From: Microbacterium sp. LWO13-1.2
GTDB lineage: Bacteria; Actinomycetota; Actinomycetes; Actinomycetales; Microbacteriaceae
NCBI RefSeq assembly: GCF_038397725.1
Contig: NZ_CP151634.1
Span: forward strand, 2,356,001-2,420,000
DNA length: 64,000 nucleotides
Reading direction: 5' to 3'
Shown here: positions 42,837 to 52,876 of the stretch, one piece after another
How the letters are laid out: each line of letters opens with the position of its first letter
Numbering within the stretch: the stretch's first letter is position 1
Position numbers and translations under genes: made by a program
Notes under the pieces: model-generated
What the model saw: the letters and a program-made list of their open reading frames with translations, nothing else
The model's database searches: none
Told to the model about the DNA's origin: nothing

Positions 42837-43958
42837 ATGAAGAAGATCATCATCACGGCGACAGCGCTCGTCGCCGCGAGTGCCTTCGCCCTCACCGGCT
42901 GCTCCGGTGAGCGCGGCGGTGGCGACACCGGCACCGGCACCGAGGCGGAGACGACCGGCTTCGAGGCCGGATCGACGATCGGCGTCGCCCTTCCGGACAA
43001 GACCAGTGAGAACTGGGTTCTCGCCGGCAAGCTGTTCACCGACGGGCTGGAAGAGGCCGGGTTCAAGGCCGACGTGCAGTATGCGCCGGCGAGCAACACC
43101 GTGGCGGAACAGCAGAACCAGATCCAGGCCATGGTGACCGGTGGCGCGAAGGTCATCATCATCGGCGCGAAGGACGGCAAGCAGCTGGCCACGCAGGTGC
43201 AGGCGGCGAAGGATGCCGGTGCCTACGTGATCGCCTACGACCGTCTCATCGAGAACACCGAGGCCGTCGACTACTACGTCGCGTTCGACAACTTCAAGGT
43301 CGGTCAGCTGCAGGGGCAGGCTCTGCTGGACGGTCTCGCCGAGCGTGCGGGCCACGAGGCGCCGTACAACATCGAGCTGTTCTCCGGCTCGCCGGATGAC
43401 GCCAACTCGGCTGTCTTCTTCGACGGCGCGATGGACGTGCTCCAGCCGAAGATCGAAGACGGCACGCTCAAGGTCGTCTCCGGTCAGTCCGAGATCGCGC
43501 AGACCGCGACCGAGGGCTGGCTCGCCGAGAACGCCCAGAACCGCATGGACACGATCCTCACCGGATCGTACGGCGGCGACACGGCTCTCGACGGTGTGCT
43601 CTCGCCGAATGACACGCTCGCTCGCGCCATCATCACCTCGGTGCAGCAGGCCGGCAAGACCGTTCCGGTCGTCACCGGCCAGGACTCCGAGGTCGAGTCG
43701 GTGAAGTCGATCATGGAGGGCATCCAGTACTCCACGATCAACAAGGACACCGCGCTCCTCGTCGAGCAGGCCATCAAGATGGTCGGCCAGCTGCAGAAGG
43801 GCGAGGACGTCGACGTCAACGACACCGAGTCGTACGACAACGGAAAGAAGATCGTGGACTCGTACCTGCTCGAGCCGCTGATCGTGACCAAGGAGAACGC
43901 GGCCGAGGCGTACGCCAACGTTCCGAGCCTCCTGGAGATCGTGAAGTCGTACCAGTAA
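42837..43958 (+). CDS. CUT2 sugar ABC transporter receptor lipoprotein (ChvE-like)
   Basis: A 373-residue lipoprotein with signal peptide and lipobox LTGC (Cys22), then a Gly/Thr-rich linker and a family 2 sugar-binding fold beginning IGVALPDKTSENWVLAGKLF. Segments such as AYDRLIENTEAVDYYVAFDN and GSPDDANS resemble ChvE/MmsE-type monosaccharide receptors. It comes last in the operon and is followed by a strong terminator. Confidence 0.93.
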   Translation: MKKIIITATALVAASAFALTGCSGERGGGDTGTGTEAETTGFEAGSTIGVALPDKTSENWVLAGKLFTDGLEEAGFKADVQYAPASNTVAEQQNQIQAMVTGGAKVIIIGAKDGKQLATQVQAAKDAGAYVIAYDRLIENTEAVDYYVAFDNFKVGQLQGQALLDGLAERAGHEAPYNIELFSGSPDDANSAVFFDGAMDVLQPKIEDGTLKVVSGQSEIAQTATEGWLAENAQNRMDTILTGSYGGDTALDGVLSPNDTLARAIITSVQQAGKTVPVVTGQDSEVESVKSIMEGIQYSTINKDTALLVEQAIKMVGQLQKGEDVDVNDTESYDNGKKIVDSYLLEPLIVTKENAAEAYANVPSLLEIVKSYQ

Positions 43959-43975
43959 CGACTCTGCGGGAACAG

Positions 43976-44010
43976 ATGAGCCGTCCGGGCCTGGTGCCCG
44001 GGCGGCTCAT
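43976..44010. terminator. Bidirectional terminator hairpin
   Basis: 15-nt arms ATGAGCCGTCCGGGC and GCCCGGGCGGCTCAT (14 of 15 paired) with a 5-nt loop lie between the convergent stops of the sugar receptor gene (43958) and the second PucR gene (44018). No long U-run is present, as is common in high-GC actinobacteria. Confidence 0.8.
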
Positions 44011-44017
44011 TCCGTAC

Positions 44018-45613
44018 TCAGCGCGCAGATTCCTCGATGTCTCGCAACCGCAGTTGGAGCGCGAGTACGAGTCGAAGGTCGGGGTCATCGATGTCGATGA
44101 CTTCGGCGATGCGGCGCAGGCGATGCCGCAGCGTGTTCGGGTGCAGCATGAGAAGCTCCGCGGCGCGGGCGACGTCATAGTTCGCGCTGATCCACCGGCT
44201 CAGACTCTTGACGTAGTCGGTGCCGGTGGCGGCGTCGTGCGCGGTGAGTGTTCTGAGTGGTTCGCCGCCGACGAGTTCGCTCTGGCCGACGGTGGCATGG
44301 ATCTCCATCAGGAGCAGCCCCGGTCCGAGGTTCTCGTGCAGACCGATCTCCCCGTGTCCTGGCATGTTCGCCACCACGCGCCATGCGTGCGCGGCCTGCT
44401 TGGCACCGGTGGGGATGTCGGAGAGTCCCGCGAGGGTGGAGCTCAGACCTGCGCGCCAGCCATCGCCGATGCTCTCCGTCGCCCGTGCGAGCACGGTTGC
44501 GACGATGGATTGCAGAACCGTGGCGTCAGCCACGGTCCCCGCCACAGCCATCGCGCGTCCCTCGAACGCGCCGGCGGCCGCGGGGATCCGGTACGCCGAG
44601 AGACCGGTTCGCAGCAGATCGCCGACATAGGCGGCTGCCGTGTGCATCGAGACACCGGTGCGGCTGGTGCGCTGTTCGGGAATCCGATCGATGACGATCA
44701 CCGTCGTCGCGCCGGATCGCTCCAGGCCGAAATGCTCCGCGATGCTCCCGGTCGCGCCGGAACCGCGGATCAACCACCCGAGTCTTTCGGTGCGCTGTCT
44801 CCGGTCCGCATCGGCGACGAGGTTGAACCGCGCCAGCTGTGCGGCCGCGCTCGGTGCTGCCTCGGCGAGCACCTCAGCGGCATCCTCGGAGAGGGGAGTC
44901 GATCCCTCGAGGACCCAGATGCTGCCCAGCGCCTCACCCCGGTCGCGCACGGCGATCGCCAGGCGCGGGCGGACTGTGGCGGTCGGAGGGCTGAGCACGG
45001 CCGTGACCGACCGGAGCACTGCGGCGTACTCCTCGGCATTCGTCGGGTCATCCGGAACGCGGCGACCGAGGATGCCATCGCGCCGCAGCCCGTCGACCTC
45101 CTGCCCGGGGATCGTCGAGTAGGCGAGCACGCGCATGGCCAGGTCTTCGATCGAGACGGCCCCGCCGGTGCGCAGGGCGATGTCGTTCGCGAGCCGGAAA
45201 AGATCGGCGGAGTGGCGGTTGTCGGCGTCGGAGATCGGGCCGGACATCGTCTTGATCGCGTCGATGAGCGTGTAGAGCCGACCCCAGGCGACGTCGGGCG
45301 CGGATTCGAGCACGGCCACTCCCGTGCGGCGGGCCGCCTGGCCCCAGGACGCGGCGTCGATCGCTCCGGTGCGAACGACGATGGCGGCCGCGCCCGCGCC
45401 CGCAGCCCAATCCATCAGCTCGACCGAGGGGCGGCCAGGAGCGAGCACGATCGAGTCGCCTCCGTGGTGCTCATTCGAGTCCGGATCGAGGATCACCGGA
45501 TGCCCGGCACCCCGATCGCGCCCTCCCGGCAGTGCCAGAGGCCGGAGCACGGTCGTCCCCAGGGTGTCCAACAGGGTTCCCAGGGTGGTCGGTGAGGTCT
45601 CGGCGGTCATCAT
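44018..45613 (-). CDS. PucR/CdaR-type transcriptional regulator (copy 2)
   Basis: A 531-residue regulator with the same architecture as the one at 16220-17872: an N-terminal PucR-like region, a GAF-like middle part, and the C-terminal helix-turn-helix with LMLHPNTLRHRLRRIAEVIDI. It follows the D-aminopeptidase-like gene after 74 nt and is probably cotranscribed with it. Tandem ATGs at 45613 and 45610; CATCCT lies 6 nt before the second, so either may be used. The effector may be a peptide- or amino-acid-derived metabolite; this is inference from the neighbours of both copies. Confidence 0.83.
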   Translation of the reverse strand: MMTAETSPTTLGTLLDTLGTTVLRPLALPGGRDRGAGHPVILDPDSNEHHGGDSIVLAPGRPSVELMDWAAGAGAAAIVVRTGAIDAASWGQAARRTGVAVLESAPDVAWGRLYTLIDAIKTMSGPISDADNRHSADLFRLANDIALRTGGAVSIEDLAMRVLAYSTIPGQEVDGLRRDGILGRRVPDDPTNAEEYAAVLRSVTAVLSPPTATVRPRLAIAVRDRGEALGSIWVLEGSTPLSEDAAEVLAEAAPSAAAQLARFNLVADADRRQRTERLGWLIRGSGATGSIAEHFGLERSGATTVIVIDRIPEQRTSRTGVSMHTAAAYVGDLLRTGLSAYRIPAAAGAFEGRAMAVAGTVADATVLQSIVATVLARATESIGDGWRAGLSSTLAGLSDIPTGAKQAAHAWRVVANMPGHGEIGLHENLGPGLLLMEIHATVGQSELVGGEPLRTLTAHDAATGTDYVKSLSRWISANYDVARAAELLMLHPNTLRHRLRRIAEVIDIDDPDLRLVLALQLRLRDIEESAR

Positions 45614-45687
45614 TCCAGGATGCCGTGTCTGGAGGGGGCTCGCCGACGCCGCGGGCGTGAAAGCCCCTGGGTGCCAGCCGGAATCCT

Positions 45688-47262
45688 TCACAACCGTTCG
45701 AGACCCCGCGGGGCGCCCACGATCACGGTGCCATCCGGCTGTCGCACGAACCGCATTCCGTCGACGCCGAAGGCGCCGAGGAGGACGTCGTCGCCATCGC
45801 GCCGCACCGAGGCCTGGCCGGCGCTGAACGTGCCATCCGGGCCTGGCTCGATCCGACCGACGAGGTCGAGGCCGATGCGGAACCTTCCATCTGGCTCGAT
45901 GGTCACGAGAGTGCCGAGCTCGGGGCTGAGATAGCTTCCGACCGGCGGAGCGGCGGAGGGATCCGGGGCGGCACAGCGCTCGAAGGTGAGATCTCGGCCA
46001 GGGCGCATGTCGATGCGGAGGCGAAGCCGGTCGGCGTCGATCAGCAGTTGGAGTCCCTCTCCCCGATCATCGCCATACCACCAGCCGTCGTCGGCGAGCC
46101 GGAAGTGTCCGCTCTGGAATCCGGACAGGGTCAGGGTGCCATCCGGCTGCGGTTGGGTGCACACCGACTCATCGGCACCGCGCATGATCCACCATCCACC
46201 TGCGGGGGCGGCGGCATCACGACCATCGACGAGTGTGGGGGCGGCCGGCTCGGGAACCCCGGCGGCGTGGCGCGCGACCTTCGTCGCGATGACAGTAGGG
46301 CGCACGGCGGAGTGGTTGGCCAGCACGACGACGCCGAGGTCGCTCTCGGGAAGGTAGTACAGGTGCGAGCGGTACCCGGCGACGGCGCCGGCGTGGCCGA
46401 TCGCACGCTCGCCTCCGAGATCGGCGTGATAGATGCCGTAGGCGTAAGGCCCGACGCTTCCATCGGGAAAGGTCGGGGTGCTGTCGACGAGCGTGTCGCG
46501 GATGTCGTCTCCGAGAGCGTCACCGTCTCTCAGGAAGCGGAACCAGGCGCCGAGTTCGCTCAGGCTCGTGACCAGACCTCCATCGCCGACGGCGCACTCC
46601 TCGGAGTCCGCCCGCTGCAGGTGGTCGGCGACCGTCTCGTATCCGTACGCGAACTCCGAGAGCACTGCGCGACTGTCCTCGCGGAAGAGGGTGCGGTGCA
46701 TGCCGAGCGGGGCGAAGATCCGTTCAGCGGCGAACTCGCCGAGGGTGCGACCGGTGACCCGGTGCACCAGCGAGGCGGCGAGGACATACCCCGTGTTGGA
46801 GTAGTTGAAGGACGAGCCGGGGGTGAAGTTGAGGGTCGCAAGGCCGGCGACGAACTCCAGCGTCTGGTTCTGGGTGATCCGAGTGAGGGGACGCCCGGTG
46901 AGTTCGGTGAGTTGCAGCCATTCCGGCAGCCCGCCGGTATGTTGCAGACACTGCGTGATCGTCACGGGCGTCGTCAGCCGCAGCTCCGGCAGGTGCGATC
47001 GGATGTCGTCTTCGAGGTCGATGAGTCCGTCACGGGCGAGGAGCAGCACAGCGGTCGCCGCGAACTGCTTGCTCATCGAGGCGATGTCGAAACGGGTGTC
47101 CTCGTCGATAGGGACGCCGAACTCGACTGATGCCAGTCCGGCCTCGGCGTGAGCGGTCAACGTCCCGCCGTGGTAGATCCCCACGGCGAGACCGGGGCCG
47201 GAGGGGTCTGCCGATTGTGCGACGAGCTGTGCAAGGAGTTGCGCGAGGGTCTCGTTGTCCAT
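45688..47262 (-). CDS. D-aminopeptidase-like S12 serine hydrolase
   Basis: A 524-residue protein close in length and layout to the Ochrobactrum D-aminopeptidase (DAP). The catalytic S62-M-S-K65 has DAP numbering, followed by Y154-S-N156 and H290-A-G292. After the catalytic domain come two beta-barrel-like regions (from ~residue 345), as in DAP. DAP removes N-terminal D-residues from short peptides. No signal peptide, so it is cytoplasmic. It is cotranscribed with a PucR regulator. It is the best single indicator that this genome segment handles D-amino acid peptides. Confidence 0.88.
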   Translation of the reverse strand: MDNETLAQLLAQLVAQSADPSGPGLAVGIYHGGTLTAHAEAGLASVEFGVPIDEDTRFDIASMSKQFAATAVLLLARDGLIDLEDDIRSHLPELRLTTPVTITQCLQHTGGLPEWLQLTELTGRPLTRITQNQTLEFVAGLATLNFTPGSSFNYSNTGYVLAASLVHRVTGRTLGEFAAERIFAPLGMHRTLFREDSRAVLSEFAYGYETVADHLQRADSEECAVGDGGLVTSLSELGAWFRFLRDGDALGDDIRDTLVDSTPTFPDGSVGPYAYGIYHADLGGERAIGHAGAVAGYRSHLYYLPESDLGVVVLANHSAVRPTVIATKVARHAAGVPEPAAPTLVDGRDAAAPAGGWWIMRGADESVCTQPQPDGTLTLSGFQSGHFRLADDGWWYGDDRGEGLQLLIDADRLRLRIDMRPGRDLTFERCAAPDPSAAPPVGSYLSPELGTLVTIEPDGRFRIGLDLVGRIEPGPDGTFSAGQASVRRDGDDVLLGAFGVDGMRFVRQPDGTVIVGAPRGLERL

Positions 47263-47380
47263 GACCGAAGTCTTCCGGTGGGGGTCTCCTCAGGCCTTGT
47301 CGGAACGGGCAAAGTGCACTCGTCGAGATTGGTCGTCTGCACGGCGCTGGGCGGTTGGGCGGGTCGGTTGAGCGCTCGGT

Positions 47381-47752
47381 TCAGGGGGCGTCGGTTCGCC
47401 AGACGGCGCGCAGGACGTCGATCACGTCGTCGGGTTCGACCCCCGTCGAGACGGCATCGGCCACCAGATCCCGAATGTGCCGGATGACGGAGAGGGGGAG
47501 GACAGCGGCCGACTCGGCGACGCGGGTTCCGGCGGCCGTGCGACTGACGACGAGGCCGTCCTGCTCCAGCATCTTGTAGGCCTTCGCTGCGGTCCCGGCG
47601 GCGACACCGAGGTCGTTCGCCGTCTGGCGCACGGTCGGCAGGCGCTCATTCGCGCCCAGCTGACCGGAGACGATGAGTCCGCGAAGCTGCCGATAGATGT
47701 CCATGGCCGGGCTTCCCTCCTCTGTCGAAGACAGGAGGGGACGCTCGGTCAC
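47381..47752 (-). CDS. GntR family regulator, YtrA type
   Basis: A 123-residue protein with a complete GntR winged helix (DIYRQLRGLIVSGQLGANERLPTVRQTANDLGVAAGTAAKAYKMLEQDGLV) and only a short C-terminal tail, as in the YtrA subfamily. Start GTG at 47752, overlapping the stop of the membrane-protein gene (GTGA), with GAGG just upstream. YtrA regulators usually repress a cotranscribed membrane or ABC system; here the only partner is the membrane protein upstream. Confidence 0.88.
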   Translation of the reverse strand: MTERPLLSSTEEGSPAMDIYRQLRGLIVSGQLGANERLPTVRQTANDLGVAAGTAAKAYKMLEQDGLVVSRTAAGTRVAESAAVLPLSVIRHIRDLVADAVSTGVEPDDVIDVLRAVWRTDAP

Positions 47753-48801
47753 AGCGCGGCCTCTGCGTGGGCCTGGACGTCGGTCTGGTCCGGTGAGGAA
47801 AGGGCGGCGAGCGCGCGACGCGGACGGATAGCGACGAGCAGGAGCAGCACGAATGCGGTGACCTCGAGAATCGGTGCGAACCAGCCGGCGGCGATGGCGA
47901 GTTCCGCATACCGCCACGTCATGTCGTAGGGCGCACCCCCGTTCTGGCCCTCGATCACCAGCGTCGAGCCCGATCCGGCGCTTGCGATGAACCGCCAGGC
48001 GCCGGCCAGTGCGAGCAGGATGCCGGCGGTCGCGACGCGTACGGCGCCGATGGCGACCTCGCGACGGGCGCCCCGTTCGGCGGCGACGGTCTCGGGCCGG
48101 ATGTAGGGGCGCTCCGCGTTGCGCTGGAGCACCGCCCAGGTCGCGAAAGAGAGAGCGGCGAGGCAGATCAGCACCGGAACACCGTAGGCCCAGCCATAGA
48201 ACCACGGGCGGATCGGGTCGATCGCGGCTTCGTTGGGCACGGGGATCTCCAGCCAGATGTATCGGCCGTGATCATCAGCCGATGAAGACAGCCCCGCGGC
48301 GATGGTCGTCGCCGCCAGGGCGAGCAGTGCGAGACACACGCCGATGAGGCCCGGTCGCGGGCTGAAACTCGTCCAGGTGCGACGGGATGCGGGCACGACG
48401 GGGACCTCAGGCTGCGTCGTTCCTCGAATCGCGACCATTCCCAAGATCACGACCATGCCGACGAATGCTGAGAAGACGGGAGTGGCGTATCGCCACCACG
48501 AAATCTGGTCGGACATGGCGAGGACGTATCCGCGAACGATGTTCTCCACCGCGAAGACGAGGGCCACGGCGATCGCGATGACGCGAAGGGCGCGCTGCTC
48601 GGGCAGGTATCTCGCCGTGACCGATTGGGTTACGGGGTGGGGAGTCGGTGCAGCGACACGAGTCCCGTGCCTCTGCCGAGTCGCGAAGACGAGGATGCCC
48701 CCGGCGATGATCACGGCGATCACCAAGGAGAACAGGGGGAGCGACAAGGCCGCACCGACGAGTTCCATCGGGCCGAACATGAAAGTGCTTCTCTGCGGCA
48801 T
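47749..48801 (-). CDS. Polytopic membrane protein of unknown function
   Basis: 350 residues with about seven hydrophobic segments; the first is LVGAALSLPLFSLVIAVIIAGGILVFA and the last FAPILEVTAFVLLLLVAI. No enzyme or transporter motif recognised. It is encoded ahead of, and overlapping, the YtrA-type regulator, an arrangement typical of GntR-controlled envelope-stress membrane proteins. ATG at 48801 with GGAGAC 4 nt upstream. An inverted repeat upstream is a likely GntR site. Confidence 0.75.
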   Translation of the reverse strand: MPQRSTFMFGPMELVGAALSLPLFSLVIAVIIAGGILVFATRQRHGTRVAAPTPHPVTQSVTARYLPEQRALRVIAIAVALVFAVENIVRGYVLAMSDQISWWRYATPVFSAFVGMVVILGMVAIRGTTQPEVPVVPASRRTWTSFSPRPGLIGVCLALLALAATTIAAGLSSSADDHGRYIWLEIPVPNEAAIDPIRPWFYGWAYGVPVLICLAALSFATWAVLQRNAERPYIRPETVAAERGARREVAIGAVRVATAGILLALAGAWRFIASAGSGSTLVIEGQNGGAPYDMTWRYAELAIAAGWFAPILEVTAFVLLLLVAIRPRRALAALSSPDQTDVQAHAEAAL

Positions 48802-48844
48802 TGTCGTCTCCGATCGATGAGTTGTGTCATATGTCTATCACAAC

Positions 48845-48866
48845 TTGTATCACGATGGAGATACAA
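48845..48866. promoter_or_regulatory. Inverted repeat TTGTATC...GATACAA, probable GntR operator
   Basis: Perfect 7-bp arms separated by 8 nt, between the divergent membrane-protein/GntR operon and the ABC-F gene. A second pair of arms, GTTGTG (48821-48826) and CACAAC (48839-48844), lies next to it. The AT-rich symmetric form fits a YtrA-type regulator. Confidence 0.5.
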
Positions 48867-48915
48867 AGGCCGGCGCAGGATCCTCGCATCCAGGCCAACT
48901 ACCCTGGATAGCAAC

Positions 48916-50721
<1,806 letters not shown>

Positions 50722-50731
50722 TCTTTCGAGG

Positions 50732-50786
50732 CTGTGACGCTCTGTGACAGCTCGATTCCGCGCGCGTGAGGTACCCCGCTTAGCGT
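50732..50786 (+). promoter_or_regulatory. metQNI promoter region with direct repeats
   Basis: Two copies of CTGTGAC (50732-50738 and 50742-50748) are spaced one helical turn apart upstream of a likely -10 TAGCGT (50781-50786). With a transcription start near 50792 the leader is only about 30 nt, too short for a SAM riboswitch, so a protein regulator is more likely. Confidence 0.4.
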
Positions 50787-50820
50787 TGCGGAGTCCCCCC
50801 ACGAGAGGAACCCGAAAGTC

Positions 50821-51735
50821 ATGTCCCGTCGCTCCACATCCATCATCGCCGCGCTCGCCGCGGTCCCGCTTTTCATCGCGCTGTCCGGCTGCGCCACGGC
50901 GACGTCCGGCGCCGGTTCAGACGGCGCAGACGCTCCGGCTGACGAGACCGTGAAGATCGGTGTCGTCGGCAAGGGTGAGCCGCAGTGGGAAGCGTTCGTC
51001 GACGCGGCCGCCGATGAGGGAATCACGGTCGAGCTCGTCGATTTCGGCTCCTACGAGCAGCCGAACCCGGCGCTCGCCGAAGGTGAGCTCGACCTGAACC
51101 AGTTCCAGCACATCGTGTACCTCGCGGGCTACAACGTCGCTTCGGGCAAGGACCTCACGGTCATCGGCTCGACAGCGATCTTCCCGCTGGGGCTGTACTC
51201 GAAGAAGTACGACGACGTGAAGAGCATCCCCAAGGGTGAGACGGTCGTCGTTCCGGACGATGCCACGAACCAGGCGCGCGCACTGCTCGTCCTTCAGTCG
51301 GCCGGTCTCGTCGAGCTCAAGAGCGGCGGAACGATCTTCTCCGACCTCGCGGATGTCGACACCGCGAAGTCGAAGGTCCAGGTGACCGCGCTCGAAGCGG
51401 CGCTCATCCCCACCTCGCTGCCGGATGTCGCCGCGGCGATCATCAACAACGACTTCGTGACCGATGCCGGGCTCACCTTCGACGACGCCATCGCCCAGGA
51501 TGACCCGGAAGACTCCAATGCGCTGCCGTACGTGAACATCTTCGCGGCCCGCGCAGAGGATGCCGACAACAAGACGTATCTGAAGCTGGTGGAGATCTTC
51601 CAGACCGACGAGGCTGTGCAGGCGGGACTCGCGGAGTCCTCCGGCAACACCAACGTCTCGCTGCAGACTCCGGTCAAGGACCTCGTCGCCTCGTTGAAGA
51701 AGGTCGAGAAGGACACCGAGGCTCAGAAGGGCTGA
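50821..51735 (+). CDS. metQ: Methionine ABC transporter receptor lipoprotein
   Basis: A 304-residue NlpA/MetQ lipoprotein with lipobox LSGC (Cys24). The mature domain begins IGVVGKGEPQWEAFVDAA. The typical MetQ segment LDLNQFQHIVYL and the substrate loop PDDATNQARALLVLQ are present. It binds methionine (and possibly D-methionine or related amino acids) outside the membrane. GAGAGGAA upstream gives the start. It is first in the metQ-metN-metI operon. Confidence 0.95.
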   Translation: MSRRSTSIIAALAAVPLFIALSGCATATSGAGSDGADAPADETVKIGVVGKGEPQWEAFVDAAADEGITVELVDFGSYEQPNPALAEGELDLNQFQHIVYLAGYNVASGKDLTVIGSTAIFPLGLYSKKYDDVKSIPKGETVVVPDDATNQARALLVLQSAGLVELKSGGTIFSDLADVDTAKSKVQVTALEAALIPTSLPDVAAAIINNDFVTDAGLTFDDAIAQDDPEDSNALPYVNIFAARAEDADNKTYLKLVEIFQTDEAVQAGLAESSGNTNVSLQTPVKDLVASLKKVEKDTEAQKG

Positions 51736-51762
51736 GACCCTTCGTTCAGCCGAAATGCGAGA

Positions 51763-51795
51763 GAATCGGGCGGCGCACATCGCGTCGCCCGATTC
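51763..51795 (+). promoter_or_regulatory. Intercistronic hairpin between metQ and metN
   Basis: GAATCGGGCG and CGCCCGATTC (10 bp, 13-nt loop) occupy the 91-nt gap. No U-run follows. It probably protects the metQ message or attenuates read-through, giving more receptor than ATPase. Confidence 0.55.
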
Positions 51796-51826
51796 GCCGT
51801 ATCCATCGATCAACACCGGAGATCCC

Positions 51827-52876
51827 ATGCCGATCGTGAGCCTGACGAACGTCTCGAAGGCGTATCCGTCGTCCGACAGAGGCGCCGGCGACGTCGTCGC
51901 CGTCGCCGTCGACGATGTGACACTCAGTATCGACAAGGGCGATGTCTACGGCATCATCGGCTACTCGGGCGCGGGCAAGTCGACCCTGGTGCGGCTGATC
52001 AACGCGCTCGAACCCGCCACCGGCGGGACCATCACGGTGGACGGCGTCGACATCACCGCGCTGGACGAGCGCGAACTGCGCCGCGTCCGCGGCGGGATCG
52101 GGATGATCTTCCAGCAGTTCAACCTGTTCTCCGCGAAGAGCGTGAAGGCGAACATCGCCTACCCGCTGAAGCTCGCCGGCTGGTCGAAGGCAGACATCGA
52201 GGCCCGCGTCGCCGAGCTGCTGTCGTTCGTCGGGCTCAGCGACAAGGCGAAGGCCTACCCCGAGCAGCTCTCCGGCGGGCAGAAGCAGCGCGTCGGCATC
52301 GCCAGGGCGCTCGCGACGGGACCGGCCATCCTGCTGGCCGACGAGGCCACCAGCGCACTGGATCCGCAGACGACCCACGAGGTCCTCGACCTCCTCAAGC
52401 GCGTCAACCAGGAGCAGGGCGTCACCATCGTCATCATCACGCATGAGATGGACGTCATCCAGACGATCGCCACGAAGGTCGCCGTCATGGAGGCCGGACG
52501 CGTCATCGAGCAGGGCGACGTGTTCGATGTGTTCTCCGCCCCGCAGAACCCGGCATCGCAACGCTTCGTCGGCACTGTCGTCAAGGGCATCCCGTCGCCC
52601 TCCGAGCTGTCCGTGCTGCGCGAGCGGCACACCGGCCGCCTGGTGACGTTCTCCTTCCGTGACGGCAGCACCTCACAGGCCAGGGTCTTCCTGGATCTCG
52701 CGCAGGAGGGCCTCGAGTTCGAGCTCGTCTTCGGCGGCATCAACGACATCCGCGGTCGGGCCTTCGGGCACCTGACGCTGGCCATCCGCGGCGATGCGGC
52801 GGCGATCGACCGGGCCTTGGAGGTCATCGGTCAGCGCGTCGAAGTGACCGAGATCTCGCGAGAGGAGGCCCGCTGA
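51827..52876 (+). CDS. metN: Methionine ABC transporter ATP-binding protein
   Basis: A 349-residue ATPase. Walker A GYSGAGKST is at residues 45-53, the signature LSGGQKQR and DEATSALD follow, and the C-terminal NIL domain (from ~residue 270), which senses intracellular methionine and inhibits transport, is present. I chose the ATG at 51827, with CGGAGA upstream, where homology to MetN begins. The next gene starts on the last base of its stop codon (TGATG). Confidence 0.95.
   Translation: MPIVSLTNVSKAYPSSDRGAGDVVAVAVDDVTLSIDKGDVYGIIGYSGAGKSTLVRLINALEPATGGTITVDGVDITALDERELRRVRGGIGMIFQQFNLFSAKSVKANIAYPLKLAGWSKADIEARVAELLSFVGLSDKAKAYPEQLSGGQKQRVGIARALATGPAILLADEATSALDPQTTHEVLDLLKRVNQEQGVTIVIITHEMDVIQTIATKVAVMEAGRVIEQGDVFDVFSAPQNPASQRFVGTVVKGIPSPSELSVLRERHTGRLVTFSFRDGSTSQARVFLDLAQEGLEFELVFGGINDIRGRAFGHLTLAIRGDAAAIDRALEVIGQRVEVTEISREEAR

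Noticed and set aside
43976-45595. A 539-codon plus-strand frame opposite the second PucR gene
   Set aside because: It begins inside the terminator hairpin and is antisense to a PucR protein with a clear helix-turn-helix.
50722-50820. SAM riboswitch upstream of metQ
   Set aside because: The predicted leader is about 30 nt and the whole gap is 99 nt; no riboswitch-like stem set is present.
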